Shown: in pieces, positions 6,821 to 14,673 of the stretch | Layout of the letters: each line of letters opens with the position of its first letter | How positions within the stretch are numbered: the stretch's first letter is position 1 | Source of the DNA: AP-15 sp045802495 | Lineage (GTDB): Bacteria > Pseudomonadota > Alphaproteobacteria > ATCC43930 > CGMCC-115725 | Length of the DNA stretch: 20,117 nt | Direction: 5' to 3' | NCBI GenBank assembly: GCA_045802495.1 | Contig: JBJMQW010000411.1 | Location: 1-20,117, forward strand | Position numbers and translations under genes: made by a program | Notes under the pieces: model-generated | Told to the model about the DNA's origin: nothing | Databases searched by the model: none | The model's input: the letters and a program-made list of their open reading frames with translations, nothing else

Positions 6821-9211
6821 TCAGCCGCGCAACTGCCCGCCGGTTTCCTTCTCGACTTCGGCGACGAGGCGCTTTGAGAAGCTCTCAATCTCGGCATCCG
6901 TCAGGCTGCGCTGTTGCGGCTGCAGGACGACAGTGATCGCAAGAGACTTCTTGCCTTCGGGCAGACCAGACCCCTCATAGACATCGAACAGACGAATTTC
7001 TGACACGAGCTCACGCTGGATGCGTCGTGCGGCGCGCATCAAGCGCTCGGCCGGCAACTCACGGTCGACGACAAAAGCGAAATCCCGCTCGATCGGCTGA
7101 AATACCGAAAGCTTCAGCGGGGGCTTGCCGTTACCGAGCCGTCGCTCGGGCACTGCGTCGAGAAAAACCTCGAAGCCGGAAATCGGCGGCCGCGCATCGA
7201 GCGCTTCGAGAACCGCGGGATGCAGCTCGCCAAACGCGCCCAACACATTCGGCCCGAGCCGCAAGGTGCCGGCTCGGCCGGGATGGTACCAGGCGGGGGG
7301 ATCGGCGCTGACCTGGACATTGTCGGTCGGGGCGCCCCTCGCGGCGAGGGCGGCTAGCGCATCGGCCTTCACGTCGTAGAGATCGGCTTCCCGTGCCGCC
7401 AAACGCCAGTGCCTCGGACCGGTCCGCCCGCTTCGCACGCCGCCCGCGGCGAGGATCTGCCCGGCCGGCGTATCGTCGCGATAAAGCGGCCCGAGCTCGA
7501 ACAATGCCGTATCGGGAAAACCGCGATCGGCATTTCGCCGCGCGGCGCCGATGAGGCCCGGCAGCAGGGACGGGCGCATCATAGCGAGATCGGCGCTGAT
7601 CGGGTTCACCAGCTGCAACTCCAGCCTGGCGCCGCCGAACAGCTCGGCCTCGCGCGCCGCGATAAACGAAAAGGTCACCGCTTCGGTCAACCCGCACGCG
7701 GCAAGGGTTCGCCGGACCAGCTCGGCGCGCCGCTGCGGCGGCCGTAAAGCCGGGGTCGACACCGTGCCATTTCGTGCGAGCGGTACTGCCGGGATCTGGT
7801 CGTAGCCGTTGACCCGAAGCACCTCCTCGACCAGGTCGGCTTCGCCGACGATGTCGCCACGCCATGAGGGGGGCTGCACCGAGACGTCGCCGTTCGGCAG
7901 ACCCTCGACGACACAACCCAGCGCCGTGAGGATCGCGGTGCTCGCATCCCGAGGGACATGGAGCCCGCCCAATGTCGCCGTCCGATCGGCACGCAGTACG
8001 TAACGGCGCCGCCAATCCGGGACGGCGCCAGCAGTTACGATTTCGGATGCCTCGCCGCCACACAGTTCGAGCACCAACCGAGTGGCAATCTCCAAGCCAT
8101 CCTTGACAAAGGCCGGATCGAGGCCGCGCTCGAAGCGATAGCGGGCGTCGCTCGCGATATTGAGCTTGCGGCCGGTGGCCGCAGTGCGCACCGGGTCGAA
8201 CAGCGCCGCTTCGATAAACACCTCGGTTGTCGCCTCGGTGCAGCCGGTCGCCTCACCGCCGATAACGCCGCCAAGGCTCTGTACCCCACCAACGCGGTCG
8301 ACAATCGCGGTAATTTCCGGATCAAGCGCATATTCCTGCCCATCGAGCGCGAGCACGGTTTCTCCAGGTCTCGCAAACCTGACCGTCAGGTCACCGGCGA
8401 GCCGGCCTGCATCAAACACGTGCAGCGGCCGGTTGATGTCGAAGGTCAGAAAATTGGTGATGTCGACCAAAGCCGAAATCGGCCGCAGCCCGATTACTTC
8501 GAGCCGCCTCCGCAGCCATTCGGGGCTCGGCCCGTTGCGGACGCCGCGAATATACCGGCCGAGGAAGAGCGGACAGGCAGAGCGGTCCTCGATGAATATG
8601 CCGATCGGCGAAGCGAAGCGGCCGGCCACGGGGGCAACGTCGAGGGGTTTCAAGCGTCCCAGGCCGGCGGCCGCGAGGTCCCGGGCGATGCCGCGCACGC
8701 CGAGGCAGTCGGCCCGGTTCGGCGTCACCTTGATATCGAGGACAACGTCGCCGAGACCGGCCAGGGTCGCGTAGGACGCCCCGACCGGCGCGTCTTCGGG
8801 CAATTCGATGATCCCCTCGTGGTCCTCCCCCAGGCCCAGCTCGTAGGCCGAGCACAACATCCCGCGCGAGGCGACATCGCGGATCACGGTCTCCTTCAAA
8901 AGCGCGCCGGTGCGCGGGATCACCGTGCCCGCGGGCGCGAAGACGCCCTTCATTCCGGCGCGGGCGTTGGGAGCCCCGCAGACCACCTGCACATGGGCCG
9001 TGCCCGTGTCGACGACACAAACTCGGAGCCGGTCGGCATTCGGGTGCCGTTCCGCCGAGATGACCGAGGCGACCGTGAAGGGTTCCAGCCCGGCGGCACG
9101 GTTCTCCACATTTTCGAGATCGTGGCCGAGCATGATGAGGCGCTCGGCGATTTCAGCGAGCGTCGCGTCGGTTTCGAGATGCTCCTTGAGCCATGCAAGC
9201 GTCGTCTTCAT
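6821..9211 (-). CDS. pheT: Phenylalanyl-tRNA synthetase beta subunit
   Basis: This is the beta subunit of the cytosolic alpha2-beta2 PheRS that charges tRNA-Phe. The 796 residues match the bacterial norm. The order of domains is standard: an N-terminal MKTTLAWLKEHL segment, an EMAP/OB-type tRNA-binding domain (about 40-150, FTVASVISAERHPNADRLRVC), the B3/B4 editing domain, B5, the catalytic-like core, and a C-terminal FDX-ACB anticodon-binding domain (about 700-796, including PIERDFAFVVDRELP and LFDVYEG). The ATG overlaps the pheS stop by four bases (ATGA), implying translational coupling for equal subunit supply. It is the last gene of the rpmI-rplT-pheS-pheT unit. No clear terminator follows the stop. 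Confidence 0.98.
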   Translation of the reverse strand: MKTTLAWLKEHLETDATLAEIAERLIMLGHDLENVENRAAGLEPFTVASVISAERHPNADRLRVCVVDTGTAHVQVVCGAPNARAGMKGVFAPAGTVIPRTGALLKETVIRDVASRGMLCSAYELGLGEDHEGIIELPEDAPVGASYATLAGLGDVVLDIKVTPNRADCLGVRGIARDLAAAGLGRLKPLDVAPVAGRFASPIGIFIEDRSACPLFLGRYIRGVRNGPSPEWLRRRLEVIGLRPISALVDITNFLTFDINRPLHVFDAGRLAGDLTVRFARPGETVLALDGQEYALDPEITAIVDRVGGVQSLGGVIGGEATGCTEATTEVFIEAALFDPVRTAATGRKLNIASDARYRFERGLDPAFVKDGLEIATRLVLELCGGEASEIVTAGAVPDWRRRYVLRADRTATLGGLHVPRDASTAILTALGCVVEGLPNGDVSVQPPSWRGDIVGEADLVEEVLRVNGYDQIPAVPLARNGTVSTPALRPPQRRAELVRRTLAACGLTEAVTFSFIAAREAELFGGARLELQLVNPISADLAMMRPSLLPGLIGAARRNADRGFPDTALFELGPLYRDDTPAGQILAAGGVRSGRTGPRHWRLAAREADLYDVKADALAALAARGAPTDNVQVSADPPAWYHPGRAGTLRLGPNVLGAFGELHPAVLEALDARPPISGFEVFLDAVPERRLGNGKPPLKLSVFQPIERDFAFVVDRELPAERLMRAARRIQRELVSEIRLFDVYEGSGLPEGKKSLAITVVLQPQQRSLTDAEIESFSKRLVAEVEKETGGQLRG

Positions 9212-10299
9212 GCCCCAGCGCCTCCCGACAGCGGCCCGCGTACGAGCGAGGGAATATCGAGCGGCAGGAAGCCGTAATGGCGCAGCCAGCGAAGATCCGA
9301 ATCATAGAAGGTTCGCAGATCGGGGATACCGTATTTGAGCATCGCCACCCGCTCGATCCCCATGCCAAAGGCAAAGCCCTGATATTCGGCGGGATCGATA
9401 CCGCAATTCCTCAAGACCTGCGGGTGGACCATGCCGCTCCCGAGGATTTCGAGCCAGTCGCCGCCGCCTCCGATCTTGAGTTCGCCGCCGGCGCGCGAGC
9501 AGCCGATATCGACCTCGGCGGAGGGCTCCGTAAAGGGGAAATAGCTCGGGCGGAAACGGACCGGCAGATCGTTGACCCCAAAAAAAGCGCGGCAGAACTC
9601 GATCAGGCAGCCCTTCAGGTGACCCATATGCGTTGTGCGGTCGACAACCAAGCCCTCGACCTGATGGAACATCGGCGAATGGGTCGCGTCATGGTCGCAG
9701 CGGAAGGTCCGCCCCGGCACGATGATCCGGATCGGCGGCTTTTGCGCCAGCATCGTACGGATCTGAACGGGCGAGGTATGGGTCCGCAAAACGAGGCGGG
9801 TGCCGTCGCGCCGCTCCGGCAAATAGAAGGTGTCGTGCTCCTGCCGCGCGGGGTGCTCCGGCGGGATGTTCAAGGCCGTGAAGTTATAAAAATCCTCTTC
9901 GATATGCGGCCCCTCGGCGACAGCAAATCCCATCTCGCCAAAAATCGCGACAATCTCGTCGATGGTCTGGCTGATCGGATGGATATACCCGGTGCCGCCG
10001 AAGAGCACGGGGAGGGTTGCATCGGCGCGTTCCGTGGCCAGCCGCCGGTCGAGCGCGGCGCGGCCGAGTCGCGCCGCAGCCTCGGAAAGCGCCGCCGTGA
10101 TCCGGTCCTTGGCGGCGTTGAGCGCCGCGCCGGCGCGCCGCCGTTCCTCCGGATCGAGCGCACCCAGCTCTCTCATCGCCAAAGTCAACGACCCGCGGCG
10201 GCCGAGCACCTTTATCCGGATCTCTTCAAGCGCCTCGGATGACGGCGCCGCGGCGATCTCACCGAGGATTTCAGCGCTCGAGGGATCGAAACCTGCCAT
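9208..10299 (-). CDS. pheS: Phenylalanyl-tRNA synthetase alpha subunit
   Basis: This is the catalytic alpha subunit of PheRS, 363 residues against the usual 330-360. It has an N-terminal coiled-coil arm (about 1-90, rich in Ala/Arg/Glu, for tRNA binding) followed by the class II core. Motif 2 is FRCDHDATHSPMFHQVEGL, and motif 3 is GFAFGMGIERVAMLKYGIPDLR close to the C-terminus. SQTIDEI and GFAVAEGPHIEEDFYNF, typical of bacterial PheS, are present. AGGA lies eight bases upstream of the ATG. A 140-base gap with a terminator-like hairpin separates it from rplT; pheT overlaps its end. Confidence 0.98.
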   Translation of the reverse strand: MAGFDPSSAEILGEIAAAPSSEALEEIRIKVLGRRGSLTLAMRELGALDPEERRRAGAALNAAKDRITAALSEAAARLGRAALDRRLATERADATLPVLFGGTGYIHPISQTIDEIVAIFGEMGFAVAEGPHIEEDFYNFTALNIPPEHPARQEHDTFYLPERRDGTRLVLRTHTSPVQIRTMLAQKPPIRIIVPGRTFRCDHDATHSPMFHQVEGLVVDRTTHMGHLKGCLIEFCRAFFGVNDLPVRFRPSYFPFTEPSAEVDIGCSRAGGELKIGGGGDWLEILGSGMVHPQVLRNCGIDPAEYQGFAFGMGIERVAMLKYGIPDLRTFYDSDLRWLRHYGFLPLDIPSLVRGPLSGGAGA

Positions 10300-10310
10300 G
10301 TCGCAAATCC

Positions 10311-10343
10311 TAAAATGAAAAGGGGCCCGTCAAGCGGCCCCTT
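10311..10343 (-). terminator. Hairpin with T-rich tail between rplT and pheS (terminator or attenuator)
   Basis: Read on the minus strand, AAGGGGCC, an 8-base loop and GGCCCCTT form a perfect 8-bp stem followed by TTCATTTT. It lies only about 18 bases before pheS, leaving no room for a separate promoter between hairpin and gene. It must therefore either be read through or act as an attenuator. A short GAGGCCCTAG about 40 bases upstream could pair with the 5' arm as an antiterminator. I found no phenylalanine-rich leader ORF before the hairpin. The weak tail (four T, C, A, four T) makes partial termination plausible. Confidence 0.6.
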
Positions 10344-10438
10344 GCTAACCATCGCCAGTCCCCCGGCATACACGCTTTCGCTAGGGCCTCGTCGATCGGT
10401 CCTTCAGATAAATCGGCAAGATGTGAGCCCGAGCACCA

Positions 10439-10822
10439 TTAGTCGGCTGCTTCCGCCGGCGGCGCGGCGGCCAGCGCCGCCTGAGCTGTCGCGCTCAGCG
10501 CTCGGAACGCCTCGGGCTCGCGTGTTGCGATGTCAGACAGCACCTTGCGGTCGAGATCGAGCCCGGCCAGCTTGATGCCGTGCATGAACTGCGAATACGT
10601 CAAGCCGTGTTCACGCGCGCCGGCATTGATTCGCTGGATCCACAGGGCGCGGAAATCACGCTTGCGATTCCGGCGGTCGCGATAGGCGTAGCGCAACGCC
10701 TTCTCGACCTTTTCGATGGCGACCCGATAGGCGGTGCTGCCGCGGCCCCGGTACCCCTTGGCGAGATTGAGGACCTTCTTGTGCCGGGCGTGGGTCGTAA
10801 CCCCGCGTTTGACGCGCGCCAC
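10439..10822 (-). CDS. rplT: 50S ribosomal protein L20
   Basis: L20 is a primary 23S rRNA-binding protein needed for early 50S assembly. The sequence is unmistakable: MARVKRGVTTHARHKKVLNLAKGYRGRG at the start, then RKRDFRALWIQRINAGAREHGLTYSQFMHGIKLAG. The 127 residues exceed the usual 117-120 because of an Ala/Pro-rich tail (QAALAAAPPAEAAD). The start codon is GTG, three bases after the rpmI stop, with GGAG in the end of rpmI. In E. coli L20 represses its own operon by binding the leader; the same is possible here but not shown by sequence. Confidence 0.98.
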   Translation of the reverse strand: MARVKRGVTTHARHKKVLNLAKGYRGRGSTAYRVAIEKVEKALRYAYRDRRNRKRDFRALWIQRINAGAREHGLTYSQFMHGIKLAGLDLDRKVLSDIATREPEAFRALSATAQAALAAAPPAEAAD

Positions 10823-10825
10823 CGC

Positions 10826-11029
10826 TCAGCTCCGCAGATACGGCATATAGGTCAGCACGAGCTTGGCGTCACCAGGCTCCATGGTCGTGGTGCCGCGCCG
10901 CAGTCGTTTGCCCTGCTTTGATTTGCTGATCAGCCGGTGACGCTTGTGGCCCCAGTTCCGTTTGATCTCGCCGCTGGCGGTGCGGCCAAAGCGCTTCTTG
11001 GCGCCGCTCTTTGTCTTTAGCTTGGGCAT
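10826..11029 (-). CDS. rpmI: 50S ribosomal protein L35
   Basis: This small basic large-subunit protein has 67 residues starting MPKLKTKSGAKKRF and ending LVLTYMPYLRS, the standard L35 pattern. An ATG at 11041 in frame would add MDVR, but L35 proteins start MPK, and GGATG sits at a suitable distance before the ATG at 11029. It is the first gene of rpmI-rplT-pheS-pheT. Unlike the E. coli arrangement, infC is not directly upstream: a plus-strand gene lies between. Confidence 0.97.
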   Translation of the reverse strand: MPKLKTKSGAKKRFGRTASGEIKRNWGHKRHRLISKSKQGKRLRRGTTTMEPGDAKLVLTYMPYLRS

Positions 11030-11105
11030 CCGAACATCCATTGTCAGGGCACGCGGGCCCGCGGCGCGCCTCCGCCACGCGGCCTGCCGCCCACCCGAGC
11101 GGCGC

Positions 11106-11134
11106 TATATAGCGACAGCAGCGGATGAAAGCAA
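11106..11134 (-). promoter_or_regulatory. Candidate promoter for rpmI-rplT-pheST
   Basis: On the minus strand TTGCTT (11134-11129), a 17-base spacer and TATATA (11111-11106) form a plausible sigma70-type promoter. The leader to rpmI would be about 70 bases, very GC-rich and able to fold (11042-11100), which is where an L20 autoregulatory site could lie. The -35 matches consensus at only its first three bases. The rest of 11135-11321 shows nothing I can assign; it should hold the plus-strand promoter of the next gene. Confidence 0.4.
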
Positions 11135-11321
11135 GCTGCGGCACGTCAGACGAAGCGCCCGACGCGATATTCTCGCTACAACTTTAAGACGTATCAGCAA
11201 TCGATCGCCGCCGCATCTGCAGCAAATCAAATCTATAGCGGACACGACTCAAATCAAAGGATCCGCCACTCACAGTTTTCTGCGTCATTACCAGATGAGT
11301 CGGTGCGAGGGGAGAGTTGCG

Positions 11322-11834
11322 ATGAGTTTGAGTGGCAAATGTCGGGCCTTGGTCGTGTTGTTATTGAGCGGGATCACCTTGGTCACAGCCAATACAAGCA
11401 AGGCCGAAACAGCTGGCCGAGATGGCGATCTGATCCCCGAGACCGTCGTGCTGCGCGGCTCAACTCCCGAGACTTCGCAGCTTCCCGCTGTTCCCGACAC
11501 CGCGCCAGTGGTGCTCCGCGGCTCGCCTCCGCCACTCCCGCCGCCCCATACCGCATTGCCGGCATGTCCGCCGGGTTACGATTATGATCCGAGCGTGGAG
11601 TGCATAGCACCGGGTGACGCCTACGCCCCCGATTATGGGTACTGGACCGCTTACGGGCTCGGCTGGTTTGGCTTCGATGGCCGACGACATGCGTTTCACC
11701 GCGGCTTTTCCCACCATAGTGCTGGAAGACGAGCGATCCGCCTTGGCCGACACGGAGACCGCCCCAGTCGCTTCGGGCATAGCTTCGCTCATGCCGCGGA
11801 GTTTGGTCAGCGGTCGGCTGCTCGGGCTAGGTGA
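11322..11834 (+). CDS. Small exported protein of unknown function with VVLRGS repeats
   Basis: The ORF encodes 170 residues from the ATG at 11322, which has GAGGGGAGAG about six bases upstream. An earlier in-frame start at 10944 would run across the rpmI gene and promoter and is rejected. Residues 1-28 form a signal peptide (core LVVLLLSGITLVTA, cleavage near SKA/ET). The mature part has two copies of VVLRGS (42-47 and 63-68), a proline stretch (SPPPLPPP) and a short Cys-bounded segment with Cys82 and Cys94 around PPGYDYDP. Next comes a Tyr/Gly-rich patch (YGYWTAYGLGWFGF), and the tail is His/Arg-rich. It is probably periplasmic or surface-exposed. I do not recognise the family. It is transcribed opposite to both neighbours. 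Confidence 0.68.
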   Translation: MSLSGKCRALVVLLLSGITLVTANTSKAETAGRDGDLIPETVVLRGSTPETSQLPAVPDTAPVVLRGSPPPLPPPHTALPACPPGYDYDPSVECIAPGDAYAPDYGYWTAYGLGWFGFDGRRHAFHRGFSHHSAGRRAIRLGRHGDRPSRFGHSFAHAAEFGQRSAARAR

Positions 11835-11976
11835 GTCGATCGGGCGAGCCCCGCTGCGCACGGTGGTGCGAAAATAGCCGACTTTAGCGCCACCTCCGAT
11901 AGGCTCTTGAGCCGATTATCGTTTCCGACGCGCTGCACCCTAAGGCCGCCTCACGACGGCGCCGCCGCGCGGCTCC

Positions 11977-12513
11977 CTATTTTGGCGACATGACCATCGT
12001 CATCTGGCGGCCCTCCATCCGCGGCATTTGCTCGACCTTGGCGATCTCGTCGAGATCATCCCGGACCCGGATCAGGACGTCCATGCCTAGCTCCTGATGC
12101 GCCAGCTCGCGTCCGCGGAACCGCATCGTGACCTTGACCTTGTCGCCTTCCTCGATGAATTTGACCATGCTCCGCCGCTTGACCTCGTAATCGTGGTCGT
12201 CGATGCTGGGACGCAGCTTGATTTCCTTGACCTCGATGATCTTTTGTTTCTTGCGCGCTTCATTTTTTTTCTTTTGTTCTTCGTATTTATATTTTCCGAA
12301 GTCTAGGATCTTACAGACCGGCGGGTCGGCATTCGGGGCTATCTCGACTAGGTCGAGACCAGCATTGACCGCCATCGTGAGCGCTTCGTTGCGCCCGACG
12401 ACCCCAACCATCTGGCCCTTCTCGTCGACGAGACGCACCCGTATCACGCCGATTTCGTCGTTAATTCGAGGTCCCTCACGGGTGGGAGTGAAGTTAAGGG
12501 GTGGTCTAGCTAT
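11977..12513 (-). CDS. infC: Translation initiation factor IF-3 with probable AUA start
   Basis: IF3 binds the 30S subunit, prevents premature 50S joining and discriminates against non-canonical start codons. The 178-residue reading includes the N-domain (EGPRINDEIGVIRVRLVDEKG), the lysine-rich linker (KYKYEEQKKKNEARKKQK) and the C-domain (KEIKLRPSIDDHDYEVK, RFRGRELAHQELG). The first ATG/GTG/TTG in frame is the GTG at 12447, but that would delete the conserved RINDEI segment. Between it and the in-frame TAG upstream there is no ATG, GTG or TTG. ATA at 12513, nine bases after AAGAGGAG, gives IARPPLNFTPTREGPRINDE, a normal-looking N-terminus. ATC at 12522 and ATT further in are alternatives. 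It lies 54 bases after thrS, probably in the same transcript. Confidence 0.9.
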   Translation of the reverse strand: MARPPLNFTPTREGPRINDEIGVIRVRLVDEKGQMVGVVGRNEALTMAVNAGLDLVEIAPNADPPVCKILDFGKYKYEEQKKKNEARKKQKIIEVKEIKLRPSIDDHDYEVKRRSMVKFIEEGDKVKVTMRFRGRELAHQELGMDVLIRVRDDLDEIAKVEQMPRMEGRQMTMVMSPK

Positions 12514-12522
12514 GTGTGCGAT

Positions 12523-12530
12523 CTCCTCTT
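12523..12530 (-). promoter_or_regulatory. Ribosome-binding site that decides the infC start
   Basis: AAGAGGAG on the minus strand is the strongest Shine-Dalgarno match in the thrS-infC gap. It is nine bases before ATA (12513) and directly abuts ATC (12522), so spacing favours ATA. The GTG at 12447 is 75 bases from this site and has no good one of its own. Confidence 0.7.
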
Positions 12531-12567
12531 CAGGTTGATAGATCTATTTAGGCCAACGATGGTTCAG

Positions 12568-14565
12568 TTAGAACGACGACGGAACCCTCGCCTCCTCCTT
12601 CAATCTAGCGACGGCTTCGCCGAGCGCAAGGACTTCCTGCTGCGGGCCGCCGAGCCGCCGCAGCGCAACCATTCGGTTCGCCGCCTCGCGCGCTCCGACA
12701 ACCAGCATGATCGGGACTTTTGCAAGGCTATGCTCGCGCACCTTGTAACCGATCTTTTCGTTGCCGGCGTCCACCGTCACCCGCAGCCCGGCGGCGGCGC
12801 ATTCCCGGGCTACGTCGGCAGCGTAGTCTGCCGCTTCGGAGGTGATCGTGGCGACGACGGCCTGCACCGGCGCCAGCCACAGCGGGAAACGCCCAGCGTA
12901 GTGCTCAATCAGTACACCGATGAAGCGCTCCATTGAGCCGAAGATCGCTCGGTGCAGCATCGCCGGACGGTGTCGTGCTCCATCCTCGCCGACATAGCTT
13001 GCGTCGAGCCGTTCCGGCAGAACAAAGTCGAGCTGCAGGGTTCCACATTGCCAGTCGCGACCGAGCGCGTCGCGCAAGACGAACTCAAGCTTGGGGCCGT
13101 AAAAGGCGCCCTCCCCGGGATTGAGCGTGTAGGGCAGTCCCGTCGCGTCGACCGCATCGCGTAGGCGCGCTTCGGCGCGGTCCCAGATCTCGTCCGAGCC
13201 GGCCCTCACCGGCGGGCGATCGGCGAATTTTATCGCCACATCGTCGAAGCCGAAGTCCCGGTAAATCGACAATAGCAACTCGCAAAAGGCGATCGATTCT
13301 GCGGCGACCTGATCTTCGGTGCAAAAGATGTGCGCATCGTCCTGGGTGAAGGCGCGCACCCGCATGATCCCATGCAGCGCGCCCGACGGCTCGTTCCTGT
13401 GGCAGCTGCCAAATTCCGCGAGCCGCAACGGCAGGTCGCGATAGCTGCGCAGCCGGTTGCGGAAGATCAGGACATGGCCGGGGCAATTCATCGGCTTCAG
13501 CGCCAGGACCTTGTCGTCACGACTCTCGGCGATGAACATGTTGTCGCGGAACTTTTCCCAATGCCCCGACGCCTCCCACAGGCTTCTGTCGAGCAATTGG
13601 GGGCCCTTCACCTCCAGATAACCGGCAGCATCGAGGCGCATGCGCAGGTAATTCTCGATGATCCGAAAGAGCGTCCAGCCCTTCGGATGCCAGAAGACGC
13701 TGCCGACCGCCTCCTCGCCGATGTGAAAAAGCTCGAGTTCGCGGCCGAGGCGGCGATGGTCGCGGCGCTCCGCTTCCTCGAGCCGAAAGAGGTACTGATC
13801 GAGATCCTTCTGATTGGCCCAGGCCGTGCCGTGGATGCGTTGCAGTTGGGCGTTTTTGGGGTCGCCGCGCCAATACGCGCCGGCGACGCTCATCAGTTTG
13901 AAAGCCTGGCCGAGATAGCCTGTCGAGGGCAGATGCGGCCCGACGCAGAGATCGACGAAGTCGCCTTGCCGGTAGAGGCTGATCTCGTCGTCTTCCGGGA
14001 TTTCGTCAATATGTTCGGCTTTATACGTCTCTCCAAGACTACGGAATAGTGCCACGGCCGCGTCGCGGTCCCAAATTTCGCGCGAGACCGGCTCATCCCG
14101 CCGTACGATCTCGCGCATGCGCGCCTCGATTTCTTCGAGGTCTTCGGGCGTGAACGGCTTGGCGCGCGCGAAATCGTAATAGAACCCGGTCTCGGTTGCG
14201 GGTCCGAAAGTGACCTGGGCCTCGGGATAGAGCTCCTTGACCGCCTCGGCCATGACATGAGCCGCGTCGTGGCGCAGGATTTCGAGGCCCTCTGCACTGT
14301 CGCGTGTAATGATCGAGACCTTAGCGTCATGGTCGATGACCGTGGCCAAGTCGCGCGCCCTGCCGTCTAGCTTTATCGCAATCGCCGCCTTGGCCAGCCC
14401 CGGCCCGATCGCCGCGGCAAGATCGGCGCCGCTGACCGGGTCAGCGAACTCGCGGTGCGAGCCGTCCGGCAGGGTCACCGCGATCGGCGTTGGGGAATGA
14501 AGCATTTCGCTCAGTTTTTCAGCCATCCACCATAACCGCTGCCAAATTCGACGCCAAGCCGCCAT
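12568..14565 (-). CDS. thrS: Threonyl-tRNA synthetase
   Basis: This is cytosolic class II ThrRS, 665 residues from the first ATG. The order of domains is TGS (about 25-90, VTLPDGSHREF), the N2 editing domain with its HxxxH-type site (HDAAHVMAEAVKELYP) and FGPATETGFYYDF, the catalytic core with zinc ligands (the Cys of LKPMNCPGH and the His of TQDDAHIFC), and the C-terminal anticodon domain (LAPVQAVVATITSEAADYA). Three starts are possible: 14565 (GGAG nine bases upstream, kept here), 14526 and 14505. The first 20 residues from 14565 are tryptophan-rich and not part of the usual protein, so a later start could be right. It sits behind a threonine leader peptide and terminator, and infC follows. 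Confidence 0.97.
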   Translation of the reverse strand: MAAWRRIWQRLWWMAEKLSEMLHSPTPIAVTLPDGSHREFADPVSGADLAAAIGPGLAKAAIAIKLDGRARDLATVIDHDAKVSIITRDSAEGLEILRHDAAHVMAEAVKELYPEAQVTFGPATETGFYYDFARAKPFTPEDLEEIEARMREIVRRDEPVSREIWDRDAAVALFRSLGETYKAEHIDEIPEDDEISLYRQGDFVDLCVGPHLPSTGYLGQAFKLMSVAGAYWRGDPKNAQLQRIHGTAWANQKDLDQYLFRLEEAERRDHRRLGRELELFHIGEEAVGSVFWHPKGWTLFRIIENYLRMRLDAAGYLEVKGPQLLDRSLWEASGHWEKFRDNMFIAESRDDKVLALKPMNCPGHVLIFRNRLRSYRDLPLRLAEFGSCHRNEPSGALHGIMRVRAFTQDDAHIFCTEDQVAAESIAFCELLLSIYRDFGFDDVAIKFADRPPVRAGSDEIWDRAEARLRDAVDATGLPYTLNPGEGAFYGPKLEFVLRDALGRDWQCGTLQLDFVLPERLDASYVGEDGARHRPAMLHRAIFGSMERFIGVLIEHYAGRFPLWLAPVQAVVATITSEAADYAADVARECAAAGLRVTVDAGNEKIGYKVREHSLAKVPIMLVVGAREAANRMVALRRLGGPQQEVLALGEAVARLKEEARVPSSF

Positions 14566-14615
14566 ACTCTCGCGCTCCGTCGCAAAGCGGCATTCGGACG
14601 AGGCAAGTGGCCAAC

Positions 14616-14646
14616 AAAAAAGACCCCGTCCGTTGCCGGCGGGGTC
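14616..14646 (-). terminator. Intrinsic terminator in the thrS leader (attenuator)
   Basis: On the minus strand GACCCCG-CCG, a GCAA tetraloop, then CGG-A-CGGGGTC form a 10-bp stem with one bulged A. Six T follow immediately (14621-14616). It ends about 50 bases before the thrS ATG and about 28 bases after the leader-peptide stop. It lies inside the transcript started at the promoter at 14758-14786, so it must control read-through into thrS. Its 5' arm (CCCGCC, 14643-14638) is also complementary to the 3' arm of the upstream hairpin. Confidence 0.9.
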
Positions 14647-14673
14647 CTTCGGGTTCGGGCGTCGCCGCTGCGA

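Noticed and set aside
7958..9277. 439-codon plus-strand ORF
   Set aside because: It lies wholly antisense to pheT and the end of pheS. It is a by-product of high GC and biased codons, and its translation has no recognisable motif.
9193..10242. 349-codon plus-strand ORF
   Set aside because: It is antisense to pheS, whose identity is certain, so this is a shadow frame.
10316..10375. Short ORF before pheS ending in Gly-Pro-Phe-Ser-Phe, considered as a pheM-like leader peptide
   Set aside because: Its only two Phe codons lie after the hairpin, in the T-rich tail, where stalling could not affect hairpin formation. There is no Phe run upstream.
10944..11321. Extended N-terminus of the exported protein from 10944
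   Set aside because: It would run through rpmI and its promoter antisense and put the signal peptide in mid-protein. The ATG at 11322 has a good SD and begins directly with the signal peptide.
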